This document shows, one piece after another, positions 1 through 10,294 of a DNA stretch of 64,000 nt (positions within the stretch are counted from its first letter, which is position 1; every line of letters starts with the position of its first letter). Source of the stretch: Acetobacteraceae bacterium. Its GTDB lineage: Bacteria; Pseudomonadota; Alphaproteobacteria; Acetobacterales; Acetobacteraceae. Under the pieces are notes generated by a model. The model saw only the letters and a program-made list of their open reading frames with translations, was not told the origin of the DNA and made no database searches. Both the position numbers and the translations under genes were made by a program. The stretch covers positions 1 through 64,000 of the forward strand of contig CANJJS010000002.1 of assembly GCA_947474705.1 (NCBI GenBank). The letters are read 5' to 3'.

Positions 1-848
1 CTGACCCGCCATGTCGAGCGATTGAGCAGCGTCACCTCCAGGTCCGGCACCCCGGTCTGGGCGCGGATCAGCGCGATGACCTCGTCGTCGGTCCAGGGAT
101 GCGGCCGGTCGTCCTTTTCCAGCCCGATCTGCGTCACCGTCAGCCAGCGGTCGCGGCCGTTGGTGTTCAAAATCGTGGACACCGGGGTGCCCGGGGTCTT
201 CGAGAAAATACGATAGCCCGCCGCTTCCTTGGTGATCGGGAAGCGGGACAGGTCGCCCTTCCAGTATTCGTTGGACATGACGGCCAAGGTGGAGGGGCCC
301 TCCATGTCGATCCCCGCCGCGCGCCGCGTGCCACTGCCCGCGCCATCGGCGGCGATGAGGAACTTCGCGGTCCAGGCGGTTTCCGGCCCGCCATCGGTGG
401 GCCGCGTGCGGACGGTCACGCCCTCGGCGCTTTCCTCGAAGCCCAGAAATTCCGTGCTGAAGAAAACCCGCGCGTGCCGGGAGGATTTCAGATCCTCGTA
501 AATCTCTTCCTCGACCGCGTCCTGCGCGACCAGGGATTTCCAGGCGGGGGTGTGACCCTCGTTCGGCTCGGGACGGGTGCGCCCGATCTCGCGGCCCGCG
601 ATGCTCTCGACGAAGACGAACATGTCGGAGCCGTCCTGCAACCCGCGATCGCGAATCCGCTGCTCGATGCCCCATTGGCGAAAGATTTCCATGGTGCGGA
701 TCCAGCAGCCCCGGGATTTCGGGTGGTCCGTGGTGGTCGAACTCCGCTCGACGACAACGCAATCGACCCCGAAGCGGTCGAGCAACAACGCCATGGCGAG
801 GCCGACCGGGCCGCCGCCGACAATGAAAACGGATGTGGAGGTGGACAT
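1..848 (-). CDS. FAD-dependent aromatic-ring monooxygenase, N-terminal part (runs off the window)
   Basis: The reverse strand reads open from an ATG at 848 to base 1, about 282 codons with no stop, so the C-terminus is outside the window. The protein opens MSTSTSVFIVGGGPVGLAMA, a Rossmann dinucleotide motif (GGGPVGLA, residues 11-18) for FAD. At about residue 165 it has a second FAD contact, FLIAADGAGSGTRRA, in the place of the usual DG motif. This pattern is typical of the PheA/TfdB/MhpA group of NAD(P)H-dependent hydroxylases acting on phenolic or similar substrates; the actual substrate cannot be read here. The final visible residues (WTDDEVIALIRAQTG) match the loop before the substrate domain. 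Repeat copy A follows upstream of the start. Confidence 0.85.
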   Translation of the reverse strand, partial: MSTSTSVFIVGGGPVGLAMALLLDRFGVDCVVVERSSTTTDHPKSRGCWIRTMEIFRQWGIEQRIRDRGLQDGSDMFVFVESIAGREIGRTRPEPNEGHTPAWKSLVAQDAVEEEIYEDLKSSRHARVFFSTEFLGFEESAEGVTVRTRPTDGGPETAWTAKFLIAADGAGSGTRRAAGIDMEGPSTLAVMSNEYWKGDLSRFPITKEAAGYRIFSKTPGTPVSTILNTNGRDRWLTVTQIGLEKDDRPHPWTDDEVIALIRAQTGVPDLEVTLLNRSTWRV

Positions 849-930
849 GCGAAGACGCTTCCCTTGCATTTTTTCAGCGCGAAGCATGCCGCCAACACGG
901 CGTTCCGTGAAGAGCGTTCCGCGCGGTGGG

Positions 931-1259
931 CAGGCCAATCGGGAGAAGGAAGGAAAGCCTTGGGGCTCCGCCCCCGAGAGCCGCGAAGCGGATCGCGCCC
1001 GCGAGGGGCTTTGCCCCTTCGAACCCCACCAGGGCGGGGGCCCCCCGCCTTCGCAGGGGCAAGCCTGGACCCATTTAATTGGGGGAGATGAAGAAGGGGG
1101 CCTTGCGAGACGGTTGCAACGTCCGTGTCGGCGCCCTTCTTCATCTCCCCCAAACAGACGGCATCCAAGGTCCTGCCTTGGCGGGGGTTGAGGGGGCAGC
1201 ACCCCCCACGGGGTCCGGGGCGGAGCCCTGGGACTCTCTTCCTTCGCCCGATTGCCCTG
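931..1259. repeat. Long palindromic element, copy A
   Basis: This 329-bp imperfect palindrome fills the gap between the monooxygenase start and the bamE stop. The ends are inverted repeats: CAGGCCAATCGGGAGAAGG at the left, and CAGGGCAATCGGGCGAAGG read on the opposite strand at the right. The centre is a long hairpin with arms GGGGGAGATGAAGAAGGG (about 1080-1098) and a complementary arm ending CATCTCCCCC (about 1133-1150). Between centre and ends are GC-rich arms containing smaller hairpins such as GGGGCTCCGCCCC. It carries no credible gene. Related copies lie at 19022, 26508, 31115, 35361 and 48313. Confidence 0.9.
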
Positions 1260-1310
1260 GCGCGATGGACGAAACGGCGCCGCCACGCCGCGCGCCGGAA
1301 ACCCGCTACG

Positions 1311-1859
1311 TCAGGGGCTGGAACCCGATTTCGGCCCCGCGCCGCCGCCGCCGAACATGCTGCTGGACCCGCCGCCGCCGGCATTGAATCGCCCGACATT
1401 GCCCAAAAGCTGCTGCAGGAACGACGCCTCCGTCCCCGGCGACGGCGTCGTCCGGTCCGCGACATTCACCGAAACCGCCTCGTCCTGGGTTACCGTCCGA
1501 ACCCCCGTCAAAATATTCCGGTCGTCGAAGCTCATGACCACGACATTCTGGTCCAGAACCCCCGGCGTCCGGCCCAGCCGCGGCCGGGTCACCTCGGAAA
1601 TATACAGCCAGGTGTTGTCGTCGAAGGTCGCCTTCTGGGTCGGCGAGCCAATCAGCGCCGAAACATCCGCCTTGGTGGACACGCCGGTCACAAGCTGCTT
1701 CAGCAACTCCGGCTCCACCTTGTTGCCGCGGGTCTGCGGCGGCGGCAAAATCATCGAACACCCCGTGGCGGTCAGAGACAAAACCAGCGCGGCGGCAAGC
1801 CGGCCGGCCCGAAAATTTCGCGCCCAAACGCGCTGCGGTCGTGAACGATTGGCTGGCAC
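1311..1859 (-). CDS. bamE: Outer membrane assembly lipoprotein BamE
   Basis: BamE is a small lipoprotein of the BAM complex that helps fold beta-barrel proteins into the outer membrane. The predicted protein has a basic N-terminus, a hydrophobic stretch (LAAALVLSL) and a lipobox-like LTATGC, with Cys34 as the probable lipidated residue. Next comes the SmpA/OmlA core: TKADVSALIGSPTQKATFDDN is followed by TWLYISE and then the QNVVVMSFDD strand. I chose GTG at 1859 because AGGGA lies 9 bases upstream; an ATG at 1937 in the same frame would add 26 unlikely residues. The tail beyond about residue 150 is glycine/serine-rich (GGGGSSSMFGGGGAGP) and longer than in E. coli BamE, as in many alphaproteobacteria. 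Copy A of the repeat starts about 50 bases downstream of the stop. Confidence 0.85.
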   Translation of the reverse strand: MPANRSRPQRVWARNFRAGRLAAALVLSLTATGCSMILPPPQTRGNKVEPELLKQLVTGVSTKADVSALIGSPTQKATFDDNTWLYISEVTRPRLGRTPGVLDQNVVVMSFDDRNILTGVRTVTQDEAVSVNVADRTTPSPGTEASFLQQLLGNVGRFNAGGGGSSSMFGGGGAGPKSGSSP

Positions 1860-2004
1860 GCGGCGTGATCCCTGAGAGTTCGCGATAACGCGATCATAGC
1901 ATCGGGTCCCGCGATTGCGATAGCGCGCCGCCAACACGAACCGGGCCAGCCGCCGCGAGGAAAAAAATCCCCCTGGGTTTCCGCCGCGCGAACCCCGTCT
2001 CGCC

Positions 2005-2811
2005 CTATCGCGTCACCCCCGTGAGATAAATGTCGGCGTGACCGAACCACCGGGTTTCGATCTCCAGGCGCACCGGCCAGCGTTGGCCGTCCGTGCCGAC
2101 GGGAGCGAGCCAGACAATGCCGCCATGCGGGCGGGCGTCTTCGTTCCGGTCGCGGCCAAGACGAAATCCGGCGAGGATCTGGCTGACGAACTCGCAGCGC
2201 AGCGCGGGACCGGCGAAGCTGGAGCGGGCGGAGCCAGGCAACGTCTCCTCGCCCATGGTGCGCGCCTGGAACACTTCCAGACGGCGGCCGTCGTAGTCGC
2301 GGGCATCGCCGTCGCAGCGCCCGGTGGCGGCGACGCGGCGCAGCAGCGCGGCGATTTTGCTCAGGGGATCCATGGTGCGGACGCGCAGCGGCGCGGGAAC
2401 CTCCTCCCGCTCGGTTTCCGGCGGCGGGTGAATCGCCGCGATCGACGGGGTTTCGTCGCGGTAGCTGAGGCTGACGACGCGGTCGCGGCCCCTGGCGCGG
2501 GCTTTCGACGAAAACAGTTTCGGCAAGACCGCCTGGCCCGAGAAGACGCCGTGCGCCTGTTGTTCCAGACGTCCGCCGATGGCCAGTTCCGCGAGGCCGA
2601 CGGTGCGGTACGTCAACGATATGCGGTAGGACTGGGCGGAAAGATCGGCGCCAAGTGTGGCGTCCGCGATGGGAAGGCCGAGGGCATAAAGGGTATAGGC
2701 GAGCTCGGTGGCGGCGGCCGCGCGGTGCGGCGTCAGCGCGAGGCAGACAAGCAGCGGCGTGAGTCCCGGGATGAGGCGCATCGATAACATATAATCGCGT
2801 GCGCGCGCCAT
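2005..2811 (-). CDS. DUF3108 domain protein, secreted or periplasmic
   Basis: The protein has an N-terminal signal peptide (MRLIPGLTPLLVCLALTPHR, cleavage probably after AAAA). A beta-strand-rich body follows, typical of DUF3108, starting TELAYTLYALGLPIADATLG and ending with ETRWFGHADIYLTG, the usual family ending. The biochemical role of DUF3108 is not known; members are thought to be envelope proteins. The frame is open to 2880, but the region above 2811 overlaps the tRNA-Val promoter. ATG at 2811 has AGG close upstream, and ATGs at 2790 and 2781 also lead into the signal peptide, so the start is uncertain by about 10 residues. Confidence 0.75.
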   Translation of the reverse strand: MARARDYMLSMRLIPGLTPLLVCLALTPHRAAAATELAYTLYALGLPIADATLGADLSAQSYRISLTYRTVGLAELAIGGRLEQQAHGVFSGQAVLPKLFSSKARARGRDRVVSLSYRDETPSIAAIHPPPETEREEVPAPLRVRTMDPLSKIAALLRRVAATGRCDGDARDYDGRRLEVFQARTMGEETLPGSARSSFAGPALRCEFVSQILAGFRLGRDRNEDARPHGGIVWLAPVGTDGQRWPVRLEIETRWFGHADIYLTGVTR

Positions 2812-2873
2812 GAAACCTGGCCCGCCGGTCAAGCCGGGATATTCCTCGCGCCACGAAATGAACGCGCGGCGGG

Positions 2874-2903
2874 TTGACACCGGACAGGGCCGCCGACTAT
2901 GTC
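2874..2903 (+). promoter_or_regulatory. Probable sigma-70 promoter of tRNA-Val
   Basis: A perfect TTGACA at 2874-2879 is followed after 18 bases by TATGTC at 2898-2903. The mature tRNA begins 17 bases further on, so the transcription start would fall near 2910. The spacing and the tRNA downstream support the call; the -10 box is weak. Confidence 0.55.
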
Positions 2904-2919
2904 TCCGGCCCCGGCAAAC

Positions 2920-2994
2920 GGGCGCGTAGCTCAGCGGTAGAGCATTCGCTTCACACGCGAAGGGTCACAGGTTCAATCCCTGTCGCGCCCACCA
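2920..2994 (+). tRNA. tRNA-Val (anticodon CAC)
   Basis: A cloverleaf of 75 bases with encoded CCA can be drawn. The acceptor arms are GGGCGCG (2920-2926) and CGCGCCC (2984-2990). The D arm is GCTCAGCGGTAGAGC. The anticodon stem TTCGC/GCGAA encloses the loop TTCACAC with anticodon CAC (Val, GTG codons). The T arm contains GGTTCAATCC, and ACCA ends the sequence. A run of five T's follows directly and may help termination. The MerR gene ends just beyond, on the opposite strand. Confidence 0.97.
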
Positions 2995-3010
2995 TTTTTC
3001 CTTCCCCGGT

Positions 3011-3631
3011 TTATCCCAGCAACGCGCGGATCGCTTCCAGTTCCGCGAGAGTTTCCGTCAGCACGGCGCGCAGGCGTTCGGCCTCTGGATCGGCGCGGCG
3101 GCGGGCGGCGGCGCGGGGCGCGGCAGCGGGTTTGACGGCGGGCGGTTCCAAACCCGGTATCAGCAACTCCCCCACATCCTGGGCGGTATCGTGGAGATCG
3201 TCGTATTCGGCTTTCGCGGCCGCGCGTTCCTCGTCGGGGGCGGGCGGGATGTCCTCGGCCAGATGGCCGCCGCCCTCGCGCAACAGGCGTTGCACGCCTT
3301 TGATCGTATAGCCCTGAGTGTACAGCAGGTTGGCGATCCGGCGCAGCAGCCCGATATCGGCGGGGCGGTAGTACCGGCGGCCGCCGCCGCGCTTCATCGG
3401 CCTGACCTGGGGGAATTTGGTTTCCCAAAAGCGCAATACATGTTGCGGGATATGCAGGTCGTCCGCGACCTCGCTGATCGTGCGGAAGGCGTTCGGCGCT
3501 TTTTTGACCTTGGCGCGGACCAGGAGCCCGTTGCCGGTCCCCAAACCCGAGCCGGTTTCCGGGTCTTGTCCGGTTTCGGACGTCTCCGTCCCGGGGACCG
3601 CTATTTCGGGGACCGCGGTCTCAGTCGTCAT
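3011..3631 (-). CDS. MerR-family transcriptional regulator (partner of ihfA)
   Basis: A MerR winged-helix DNA-binding domain lies at about residues 45-115 ([20 protein letters not shown], then [18 protein letters not shown]). Before it is a 40-residue acidic/Pro/Gly leader, and after it a proline/alanine-rich linker and a C-terminal helix ([20 protein letters not shown]) that probably dimerises. There is no cysteine pattern for metal sensing. Such short MerR proteins sit directly downstream of ihfA in many alphaproteobacteria; their target is generally not established. The ATG at 3631 lies inside the last codons of ihfA (11-base overlap), which points to translational coupling. A longer open frame to 3895 is only the ihfA shadow. 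Confidence 0.9.
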   Translation of the reverse strand: MTTETAVPEIAVPGTETSETGQDPETGSGLGTGNGLLVRAKVKKAPNAFRTISEVADDLHIPQHVLRFWETKFPQVRPMKRGGGRRYYRPADIGLLRRIANLLYTQGYTIKGVQRLLREGGGHLAEDIPPAPDEERAAAKAEYDDLHDTAQDVGELLIPGLEPPAVKPAAAPRAAARRRADPEAERLRAVLTETLAELEAIRALLG

Positions 3632-3935
3632 CGTCCGCCTCGACGGCGATGCCGCCGTTGATCCGGCCGCGCAGTACGTGACTGGGGCGGAACACCAGAA
3701 CCCGGCGCGGCAGAATGGGCACTTCTTCCCCGGTCTTCGGATTGCGGCCGACGCGGCGGCCTTTTTGGCGCACCGAAAAGGTCCCGAACCCACTGATTTT
3801 AACGGATTCTCCGGATTCCAGGGCCGCGCCGAGCCGCCCCAGCACGATTTCCAGTAAATCGGCGCATTCGTTTCGCGACAAACCGACCTCGGCATGAATG
3901 GTGTCGGCCAGATGGGCGCGGGTAACAGTCGTCAT
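3621..3935 (-). CDS. ihfA: Integration host factor subunit alpha
   Basis: This 104-residue DNA-bending protein of the HU/IHF family pairs with IhfB to form a heterodimer used in recombination, replication and sigma-54 transcription. The family signature is present: [20 protein letters not shown], then [12 protein letters not shown], then [15 protein letters not shown], which carries the intercalating proline region. The tail is acidic (EADDDD). The usual upstream partner pheT/pheS is absent; a 187-base gap separates the gene from the divergent cysteine-cluster protein. The MerR gene overlaps its 3' end. Confidence 0.95.
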   Translation of the reverse strand: MTTVTRAHLADTIHAEVGLSRNECADLLEIVLGRLGAALESGESVKISGFGTFSVRQKGRRVGRNPKTGEEVPILPRRVLVFRPSHVLRGRINGGIAVEADDDD

Positions 3936-4122
3936 CCCCAGACCTTACGGGCGGCGGCGGCCAGCGTCAACAAACTCCAAAGAATATCCTCTGGGATCAG
4001 AGGGTTGGCGCACTTCCCAAAGACCCTCCCGGTGCATCGGATTTCGTGCCACGTTGTTGGGCCGGAGACACGCGCGATGTCCGGTCTTTGTCCCACCCAG
4101 GCGGACGGGAGCATGTCCACCC

Positions 4123-4674
4123 ATGAACGACCCGGAAATCGTGACCGTGCCCAGACTGGACGGGACGCTGGGCCCGCCGCCACGGGAGCGGGTTCGCGCC
4201 CTGAAGCGGCATTTGATCCAGTCCCTTCGCGCGCTGCGCGAGGCCAAACGCCCGGACCGGCTGATCCAGAAGGCCGCGCCGGTGCCCGAGGGGTTCGCGG
4301 CGGAGGTCGTCGCCGCCGGTTGCGCGACCTGCGGCGGGCATTGCTGCATGGGCGGCGGCGAGCATGCCTATATCGACGAGCGCACCATGGCGCGGGTTCG
4401 GCGCGACAATCCGGACCTGGACGCGGGTGCGGTCATCCGGGCGTTTTTGGCGCGCGTGGCGCCAGACTCCTTTCTCGGGTCCTGTCTGTTTCATGGCGCC
4501 GCCGGTTGCACGCTGGGCCGGGGGCTGAGGGCGGAACTGTGTAACGCATATTACTGCAATGGGTTACGGGACTTTCTGAAACGCGATCCTCCGCCGGACC
4601 GGGTCGCGATCGTCGCGGTCCGGAATGGCGAGGAACGGCGCTCCGGCGTGCTCACACGGCGCGGACAGCGGTGA
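4123..4674 (+). CDS. Cysteine-cluster protein, YkgJ-like (putative metal binding)
   Basis: This 183-residue soluble protein has a central CATCGGHCC motif (C-x2-C-x3-C-C, about residue 67), further Cys in [14 protein letters not shown] and a CNAYYC motif at about residue 145. This resembles the CxxCxxxCC cluster of YkgJ-type proteins, which are thought to bind zinc or an iron-sulfur cluster; the role is unknown. There is no signal peptide or membrane span. I chose ATG 4123 because upstream codons in the frame (to 3898) fall in the intergenic region divergent from ihfA. Its last 23 bases overlap the end of the convergent chemoreceptor gene. Confidence 0.7.
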   Translation: MNDPEIVTVPRLDGTLGPPPRERVRALKRHLIQSLRALREAKRPDRLIQKAAPVPEGFAAEVVAAGCATCGGHCCMGGGEHAYIDERTMARVRRDNPDLDAGAVIRAFLARVAPDSFLGSCLFHGAAGCTLGRGLRAELCNAYYCNGLRDFLKRDPPPDRVAIVAVRNGEERRSGVLTRRGQR

Positions 4675-6718
4675 CGAAGCGGGTCACGGTTTCCGTCAGG
4701 CGGTTGGCCTGACCGGAGACGTCGCCCGCCGCGCCCAGCACGCTCTCCGCCGAGCGGCCCGCGGTCGCGGCGGCGTCGTCCACGGCGGCGACATCGCCCG
4801 ACATCGCCGATGTGCTGGCGGCGGTGCGTTGCGCGCTGGCGGCGATCTCGGCCGTCGCCGCGCCCTGTTGTTCCACCGCGCTGGCGATGGAGGTGGCGAT
4901 GGTGCTCACCTCGTCGATGATCCCCGCGATGCCGCCAATGGCGGCGACGGCTTCGGCGGTCGCGGTCCGCACCTCCTCGATCCGCGCGGCGATATCGCCC
5001 GTGGCCTTGGCGGTTTGTCCCGCGAGGTTTTTCACTTCGCTGGCGACCACGGCGAAACCCTTGCCGGCCTCGCCCGCCCGCGCGGCTTCGATGGTCGCGT
5101 TCAGGGCCAGGAGATTGGTTTGTCCGGCGATATCGCCGATCAGCGCGACGATCTCGCCAATCCGGTTCGCGCCGGTCTCCAGCCCCTGCATGATGGTGTC
5201 GGAGCGGCGGGCTTCCGTCACGGCGCGTTCGGTGATCCGGGCGGAGCGCGCGACCTGCTGGCTGATTTCCGTCAGCGATGCCGCCAGCTCCTCCGCCGCC
5301 GAGGCCACGGTTTGGACCGCCGCGCTTGCCTCCCGCGCCGCGTCGTTCGCCCGTCCCGTCCGGGTACGGGTTTCGGCGGCCGCGCCGGTCATCGAGCGCG
5401 CGGTGGCTTCAAGGCCCGCGGCCGATTGGCTCAAGGCGGCGGCGAGGCCCGCGGAATCCGCCTCGAAGGTCTGGATGACGCCGGCGCGGCGGGCACCGCG
5501 CTGCTCGCGCGCCGCCATGTCGCTTTCCCGGGCCTCTCGGATGCCGTCGGCTTCGCGGGCTTTGTCGCGCAGGGTTTCGGTGGCGCGAGAAATCGCGCCG
5601 ATTTCGTCGCCGCGCGCGGTCCAGGGCACCTCGGTGCCGTGTTCGCCCGCCGCGAGGCGCAACAGGCAGTCCCGCAAATCGACCAGCGGACGGGTGACAC
5701 CGCGCGCGAGGCGCCAGCCCGCGAACACCGCCAGCACCCCCGCCAGGATCAGGCCGCCCGCGAGTTCGCGCGACCATGCCTCGGCGCGGGCCGCGGCGGC
5801 CGTCAGGTCCGCCGCGATGCCGTTCGCGAACGCCAGCTCCACCTCCCGCAACCGGTCGATGCGCGCGGTCGCGGTCTGGAACCAGGCGGGGCCGGTGACC
5901 CCTGGAATCGCCGCATCGGGTCCCACCCCAATCGCGGCGGCCCGCGCCTGGGCGATCGCCTCCTCGACCGGCCCGGCGCGAACGGCGCGCGCGCGCTCGC
6001 GCATCCCCGCGGGGGCGAACATCTCGAACATGGCGAAGCGGTCGTTCTGCGTGGAAATCGTGGCCAGCCAGGCTTCGTAGCGTGGACGGGTGAAGCGGCC
6101 GGCGGAAAACCCGGCCGCGCCGGCGGCGCGTTCCTGGCCGGCGCTTTCTTTCGCAGACGCGAAGACGGCGTATCCCGTCAGGGCGCGGGAGAAGGCTTCC
6201 GTCGCGGCGATGCTGGCGGCGTCTGGCGCCACGGCCAGCAATCCGGCGATGGCCTTTGTATAGATGGCGGCCGCCGCCGGCGGTTCGACACGCCGCGCCA
6301 GCACGTCGGCCCGGATGCGATCGATGTCCTCGACCTGTGTTTGGGCCGTGGCGATGGTGGCGATCGTGTTGTCCGGAAGGCCGGCGCGCCGCTGCGCGTC
6401 CGCGCGCGCGGCCAAAGCGCGGGTCATGTCCCGTGTCCGGGTTTGTTGCGTGGGCAGTTCGACATTCATTTGGGTGCCGCCGCTGCCAAGGAACGCCACG
6501 GACATGCCGCGCTCTTTTTGCAACTCGTGCGTCAACGCGCCCGCATCCACCAAATATTCGACCAGCGTCGCGGCGCGGGCCATCCGCGCGGCCTCCCGAT
6601 GCGACGACACGGCCAGCGCGATGCCGGTCGCGAGCATGCCGGCAAGGGGCAGGGCGAGCGCGAAGGCGAGGCGGGTGCCGATGGGAAGGCTCCGGAACAC
6701 TTTGCCGGGTACGAACAT
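4652..6718 (-). CDS. Methyl-accepting chemotaxis protein with NIT sensory domain
   Basis: A 688-residue transmembrane chemoreceptor. Order: TM1 (about 17-37); a periplasmic helical sensor (about 45-310) with the NIT-type motif [15 protein letters not shown], the family known for nitrate/nitrite sensing; TM2 (about 319-336); HAMP (about 337-390); and the cytoplasmic signalling domain (about 440-680) with its hairpin tip ([20 protein letters not shown], then [20 protein letters not shown]) for CheA/CheW contact. No C-terminal CheR-docking pentapeptide is seen. The ATG at 6718 has GGAG 8-9 bases upstream. No other chemotaxis gene is nearby, so it is an orphan receptor. Its ligand is inferred from the domain only. 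Confidence 0.9.
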   Translation of the reverse strand: MFVPGKVFRSLPIGTRLAFALALPLAGMLATGIALAVSSHREAARMARAATLVEYLVDAGALTHELQKERGMSVAFLGSGGTQMNVELPTQQTRTRDMTRALAARADAQRRAGLPDNTIATIATAQTQVEDIDRIRADVLARRVEPPAAAAIYTKAIAGLLAVAPDAASIAATEAFSRALTGYAVFASAKESAGQERAAGAAGFSAGRFTRPRYEAWLATISTQNDRFAMFEMFAPAGMRERARAVRAGPVEEAIAQARAAAIGVGPDAAIPGVTGPAWFQTATARIDRLREVELAFANGIAADLTAAAARAEAWSRELAGGLILAGVLAVFAGWRLARGVTRPLVDLRDCLLRLAAGEHGTEVPWTARGDEIGAISRATETLRDKAREADGIREARESDMAAREQRGARRAGVIQTFEADSAGLAAALSQSAAGLEATARSMTGAAAETRTRTGRANDAAREASAAVQTVASAAEELAASLTEISQQVARSARITERAVTEARRSDTIMQGLETGANRIGEIVALIGDIAGQTNLLALNATIEAARAGEAGKGFAVVASEVKNLAGQTAKATGDIAARIEEVRTATAEAVAAIGGIAGIIDEVSTIATSIASAVEQQGAATAEIAASAQRTAASTSAMSGDVAAVDDAAATAGRSAESVLGAAGDVSGQANRLTETVTRFVTAVRAV

Positions 6719-6888
6719 CTGGGTCTCCGTGAGGCGCGAAGGGAATGCCAACCGATAAGCAGGCGAGGTTAATAAAGGGTGAACCCGGCGCCGGTTTTCG
6801 CTGGCGGGCGTGGGATGTTCGCCGTGGTTGGAGGCGCCGCCGCGGGTCAGCCAGGCGTGGCGCGGTGCCGGGTTTTCCTTCCTCGCTC

Positions 6889-6917
6889 TTGACTTTTCCC
6901 CGTCCTGTTCGGATACG
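6889..6917 (+). promoter_or_regulatory. Possible promoter of the helicase operon
   Basis: TTGACT (6889-6894), a 17-base spacer and GATACG (6912-6917) lie about 80 bases before the helicase ATG, in the divergent gap between the chemoreceptor and the helicase. The -35 is good and the -10 is weak. Confidence 0.4.
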
Positions 6918-6995
6918 GGGCGCGTTCTGGGCTGGCGCGCGTGTCTCGCCGCGTCTTGTGCCTGGTTGCCGTGGGTTCGAACCGCGGCCATCGCA

Positions 6996-9101
6996 ATGAC
7001 TGGATCCAATTTGAACGATACCGATCCCGCCCAGGTGGAGCAGGAAGCAAGCTTGTCCGGGCCATCCGCGGTGGAGGGACGGCATGATTCCGCCCCTGAC
7101 GCCGAATCGCCGCATCTGGAAGCCGCGCCCCATGCCCCGCCGCCGGACGATCCGCCGGTGTCCGGTGCCCCGCTGTTCGATGCCCTACCGGTCGATGTCC
7201 TGCCGGTCGATCCGCCAGAGGCCGTCGCGGAGTCCATCGCACCTCCGGCCGCCGATGCGCCGTCCCTTCCGGCCCTGTCTTTGGACGATGCGCTGCCAGA
7301 GGATGTTCCGTCCGAGGATGGACCGCCCGACGACACCCAGCCGGAAGACGACGACGAAGAAGAAGACGATGGTTACGCCGCGCATCTCGCCGAATCGGAT
7401 GAGCCGGCGCGGGCCGTGTTCGCCGATCTCGGCCTGTCGGCGGAGGTGCTGCGGGCGATCGACGACATGGGATACAAGCATCCCACGCCGATCCAGGAAC
7501 AGGCGATTCCGATCGTTCTGATGACCCGCGACGTGCTGGGCGTGGCGCAGACAGGCACCGGCAAGACCGCCGGGTTCACGCTGCCGATGCTGGATATTCT
7601 CGCGGGGTCGCGGGCGCGGGCGCGGATGCCGCGAAGCCTGATCCTGGAGCCGACCCGGGAACTCGCGTTGCAGGTGGCGGAGAATTTTGTTCAGTACGGC
7701 AAATATCTGAAGCTGACGCATGCGCTGATCATTGGCGGCGAGAGCATGTCGGATCAGAAGGACATTCTCAATAAAGGCGTCGACGTGCTGATCGCGACGC
7801 CGGGCCGGTTGATCGACATGTTCGACCGCGGTTCGATCCTTCTGACGGACACGCGCATCCTGGTGATCGACGAGGCCGACCGGATGCTGGACATGGGGTT
7901 CATTCCCGATGTCGAGCGGATCGTCTCGCTGTTGCCGAAGACGCGGCAGACGCTGTTTTTCTCGGCGACGATGGGGCCGGAGATCAAGCGGCTGGCGGAT
8001 GCGTTCCTGCAGAACCCGCGGGAGATCACGGTGTCTCGCCAGGCGTCGGTGGCGACGACGATCACCGAGGGGCTGGCGCTGGTCGCCGAGCACGACAAGC
8101 GGGAGGCGCTGCGGCGGCTGATCCGGACCCAGAATGTCACCAACGCGCTGATCTTCTGCAACCGCAAGCGCGATGTGGATATTCTGCACAAGTCGTTGAT
8201 CCGGCATAAGTTCGACGCGGGCGCGTTGCATGGCGACATGGCGCAGTCCGTGCGGTTCACGACGCTGGAGAAATTCAAGGCGAACGAGTTGCGGTTGCTG
8301 GTGTGCAGCGACGTCGCCGCGCGCGGGCTGGATATTTCCGGCCTGTCGCATGTGTTCAATTTCGATGTGCCGCATCACGCTGAGGATTATGTTCACCGTA
8401 TCGGCCGCACGGGACGGGCGGGCATGGAAGGGCATGCGTTCACGCTCGCCTCGCCGGACGACAAGCTGGCCGTGAACGCCATCGAGAAGCTGACGGGCCA
8501 TCCGATCCCGCCGATTGTCGTGGAGGGGCTCGACGTCGTCGAATGGGCCGAGGGCGACAGCCGCAAGCGCCGGGGCCGCAAGGCCGCGCCCGCCAAGGCG
8601 CCGCCGAAAGCCGCCGCGAAGGGCAAGCGCGCTGAAACCGGGGAGGCCCGGCCGCCGCGTGTCCGGGCTCCGCGGATGGAAGCCGAGGCCGTGCCGGATC
8701 TGGCGCGCGACGCCGAGGTGCCGGCGCTGCCGTTCGACGAACCGCCGCCGCGGGTGCGGGAGGATGCGCCGGCACGGGTGCGCGGCGCCCGTCCGCCGCG
8801 TGGCCGCGATGCCGGTCCGTCCGGGGGGACTTCTCGCGAGGAGCCTCGACGCGACGAGGCCCGGCGCGACGAGCCGCGCCGCGATGCGCAACCCACGTTC
8901 CGCGACCGTCAGGCACCCGATCGCGCCTTCGCCGATCGCCCCTTCGCCGATCGTGGGCCGGGCGAGCGTTTCGGGCGCGACCGCTGGCGCCGCGACGACG
9001 ATCTGGGTCCCTCCGTCGTCGGTTTCGGCGACGATATCCCCGCTTTCATGATGGTGCGCCGCCGTCCGAACCCGGCGCCTCTGCCGGAGACCGACGCGTG
9101 A
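6996..9101 (+). CDS. DEAD-box RNA helicase, RhlE-like, with acidic N- and basic C-terminal tails
   Basis: A 701-residue ATP-dependent RNA helicase, probably for ribosome assembly or RNA turnover. The core (about 135-500) shows the Q motif ([11 protein letters not shown]), Walker A (AQTGTGKT), [17 protein letters not shown], the DEAD box ([13 protein letters not shown]), FFSATM, the ARGLDISG region and [10 protein letters not shown]. The first 130 residues are proline/aspartate-rich, ending [12 protein letters not shown]. The C-terminal 190 residues are low-complexity and basic, with [13 protein letters not shown] repeats and [10 protein letters not shown], a probable RNA-binding tail. No clear ribosome-binding site precedes ATG 6996. 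The stop overlaps the GTG start of gcdH. Confidence 0.93.
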   Translation: MTGSNLNDTDPAQVEQEASLSGPSAVEGRHDSAPDAESPHLEAAPHAPPPDDPPVSGAPLFDALPVDVLPVDPPEAVAESIAPPAADAPSLPALSLDDALPEDVPSEDGPPDDTQPEDDDEEEDDGYAAHLAESDEPARAVFADLGLSAEVLRAIDDMGYKHPTPIQEQAIPIVLMTRDVLGVAQTGTGKTAGFTLPMLDILAGSRARARMPRSLILEPTRELALQVAENFVQYGKYLKLTHALIIGGESMSDQKDILNKGVDVLIATPGRLIDMFDRGSILLTDTRILVIDEADRMLDMGFIPDVERIVSLLPKTRQTLFFSATMGPEIKRLADAFLQNPREITVSRQASVATTITEGLALVAEHDKREALRRLIRTQNVTNALIFCNRKRDVDILHKSLIRHKFDAGALHGDMAQSVRFTTLEKFKANELRLLVCSDVAARGLDISGLSHVFNFDVPHHAEDYVHRIGRTGRAGMEGHAFTLASPDDKLAVNAIEKLTGHPIPPIVVEGLDVVEWAEGDSRKRRGRKAAPAKAPPKAAAKGKRAETGEARPPRVRAPRMEAEAVPDLARDAEVPALPFDEPPPRVREDAPARVRGARPPRGRDAGPSGGTSREEPRRDEARRDEPRRDAQPTFRDRQAPDRAFADRPFADRGPGERFGRDRWRRDDDLGPSVVGFGDDIPAFMMVRRRPNPAPLPETDA

Positions 9102-10294
9102 CCGATAAAGCCGCCAGCCATTTCACCCCGTTTCAATGGGACGACGCCCTGCGCCTCGATTCCGAGTTGTCGGAGGACGAACGCGCCATCCGCGATTCCG
9201 CGCGGGAATTTTGCCAGGAGAAGCTGTTTCCTCGGGTGCTGATGGCCAATCGCCTGGAAAAGTTCGATCGCGAGATCATGAACGAAATGGGCGAGATGGG
9301 GTTCCTCGGCGCGACGCTGGACGGTTACGGCTGCGCGGGCGTGAATTATGTCAGCTACGGGCTGATTTCGCGGGAAGTGGAGCGGGTCGATTCTGGCTAC
9401 CGCTCCGCGTTCTCGGTGCAGTCCTCGCTGGTGATGTTCCCGATTTACGCATTTGGGTCGGAAGACCAGCGGCAAAAATATCTTCCCAGGCTGCGGACGG
9501 GCGAACATGTCGGGTGTTTTGGACTGACGGAGCCCGACGCGGGGTCCGATCCCGCGTCGATGCGGACTCGCGCGAAATCCGTCGATGGCGGGTTCCTGCT
9601 GAACGGATCGAAGACCTGGATCACCAACGCGCCGATCGCCGACACGCTGGTCGTCTGGGCCAAGGACGATAAGGGCGACATCCGCGGATTCATTCTCGAA
9701 CGCGGGATGAAGGGGCTGGAGCAGCCGAAGATCGAGGGCAAGTTCTCGCTGCGCGCGTCCGTGACCGGCATGATCATGATGCAGGATGTCTTTGTTCCCG
9801 CCGAGAACATGCTGCCCAACGTGAAGGGGCTGCGCGGGCCGTTTTCGTGTCTGAATAACGCGCGTTACGGCATCGCCTGGGGCGCTCTGGGCGCGGCCGA
9901 GTTCTGCTGGCACGCGGCACGGGATTACACGCTGCAACGGATGATGTTCGGGCGGCCGCTGGCGGCGACGCAGTTGATCCAGAAGAAGCTGGCGGACATG
10001 CAGACGGAAATCACGCTCGGGCTGCACGCGGTGCTGCGTCTGGGACGGTTGATGGACGCGCACGATGCCTCGCCCGAGATGATCAGCCTGCTTAAACGGA
10101 ACAATTGCGGGAAGTCGCTGGATATCGCGCGGATGGCGCGGGACATGCACGGCGGCAACGGGATCGTCGACGAATACCATGTCATCCGGCACGTGATGAA
10201 CCTGGAAACCGTCAACACCTATGAGGGCACGCACGACGTTCACGCCCTGATACTGGGCCGCGCGCAGACCGGCATTTCCGCGTTTGGCGGGTAA
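9098..10294 (+). CDS. gcdH: Glutaryl-CoA dehydrogenase
   Basis: A 398-residue FAD acyl-CoA dehydrogenase that oxidises and decarboxylates glutaryl-CoA to crotonyl-CoA in lysine/tryptophan breakdown. Family-specific blocks are present: [52 protein letters not shown] and [20 protein letters not shown]. Near the C-terminus, [17 protein letters not shown] carries the catalytic glutamate. The reading frame begins at a GTG that overlaps the helicase stop (GTGA), so translation is probably coupled. The pairing of a helicase with this enzyme looks positional rather than functional. Confidence 0.93.
   Translation: MTDKAASHFTPFQWDDALRLDSELSEDERAIRDSAREFCQEKLFPRVLMANRLEKFDREIMNEMGEMGFLGATLDGYGCAGVNYVSYGLISREVERVDSGYRSAFSVQSSLVMFPIYAFGSEDQRQKYLPRLRTGEHVGCFGLTEPDAGSDPASMRTRAKSVDGGFLLNGSKTWITNAPIADTLVVWAKDDKGDIRGFILERGMKGLEQPKIEGKFSLRASVTGMIMMQDVFVPAENMLPNVKGLRGPFSCLNNARYGIAWGALGAAEFCWHAARDYTLQRMMFGRPLAATQLIQKKLADMQTEITLGLHAVLRLGRLMDAHDASPEMISLLKRNNCGKSLDIARMARDMHGGNGIVDEYHVIRHVMNLETVNTYEGTHDVHALILGRAQTGISAFGG

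Noticed and set aside
4625-6772. Long + strand frame antisense to the chemoreceptor
   Set aside because: No domain is readable and it mirrors the codon pattern of the clear NIT-chemoreceptor on the other strand; it is a GC-driven shadow.
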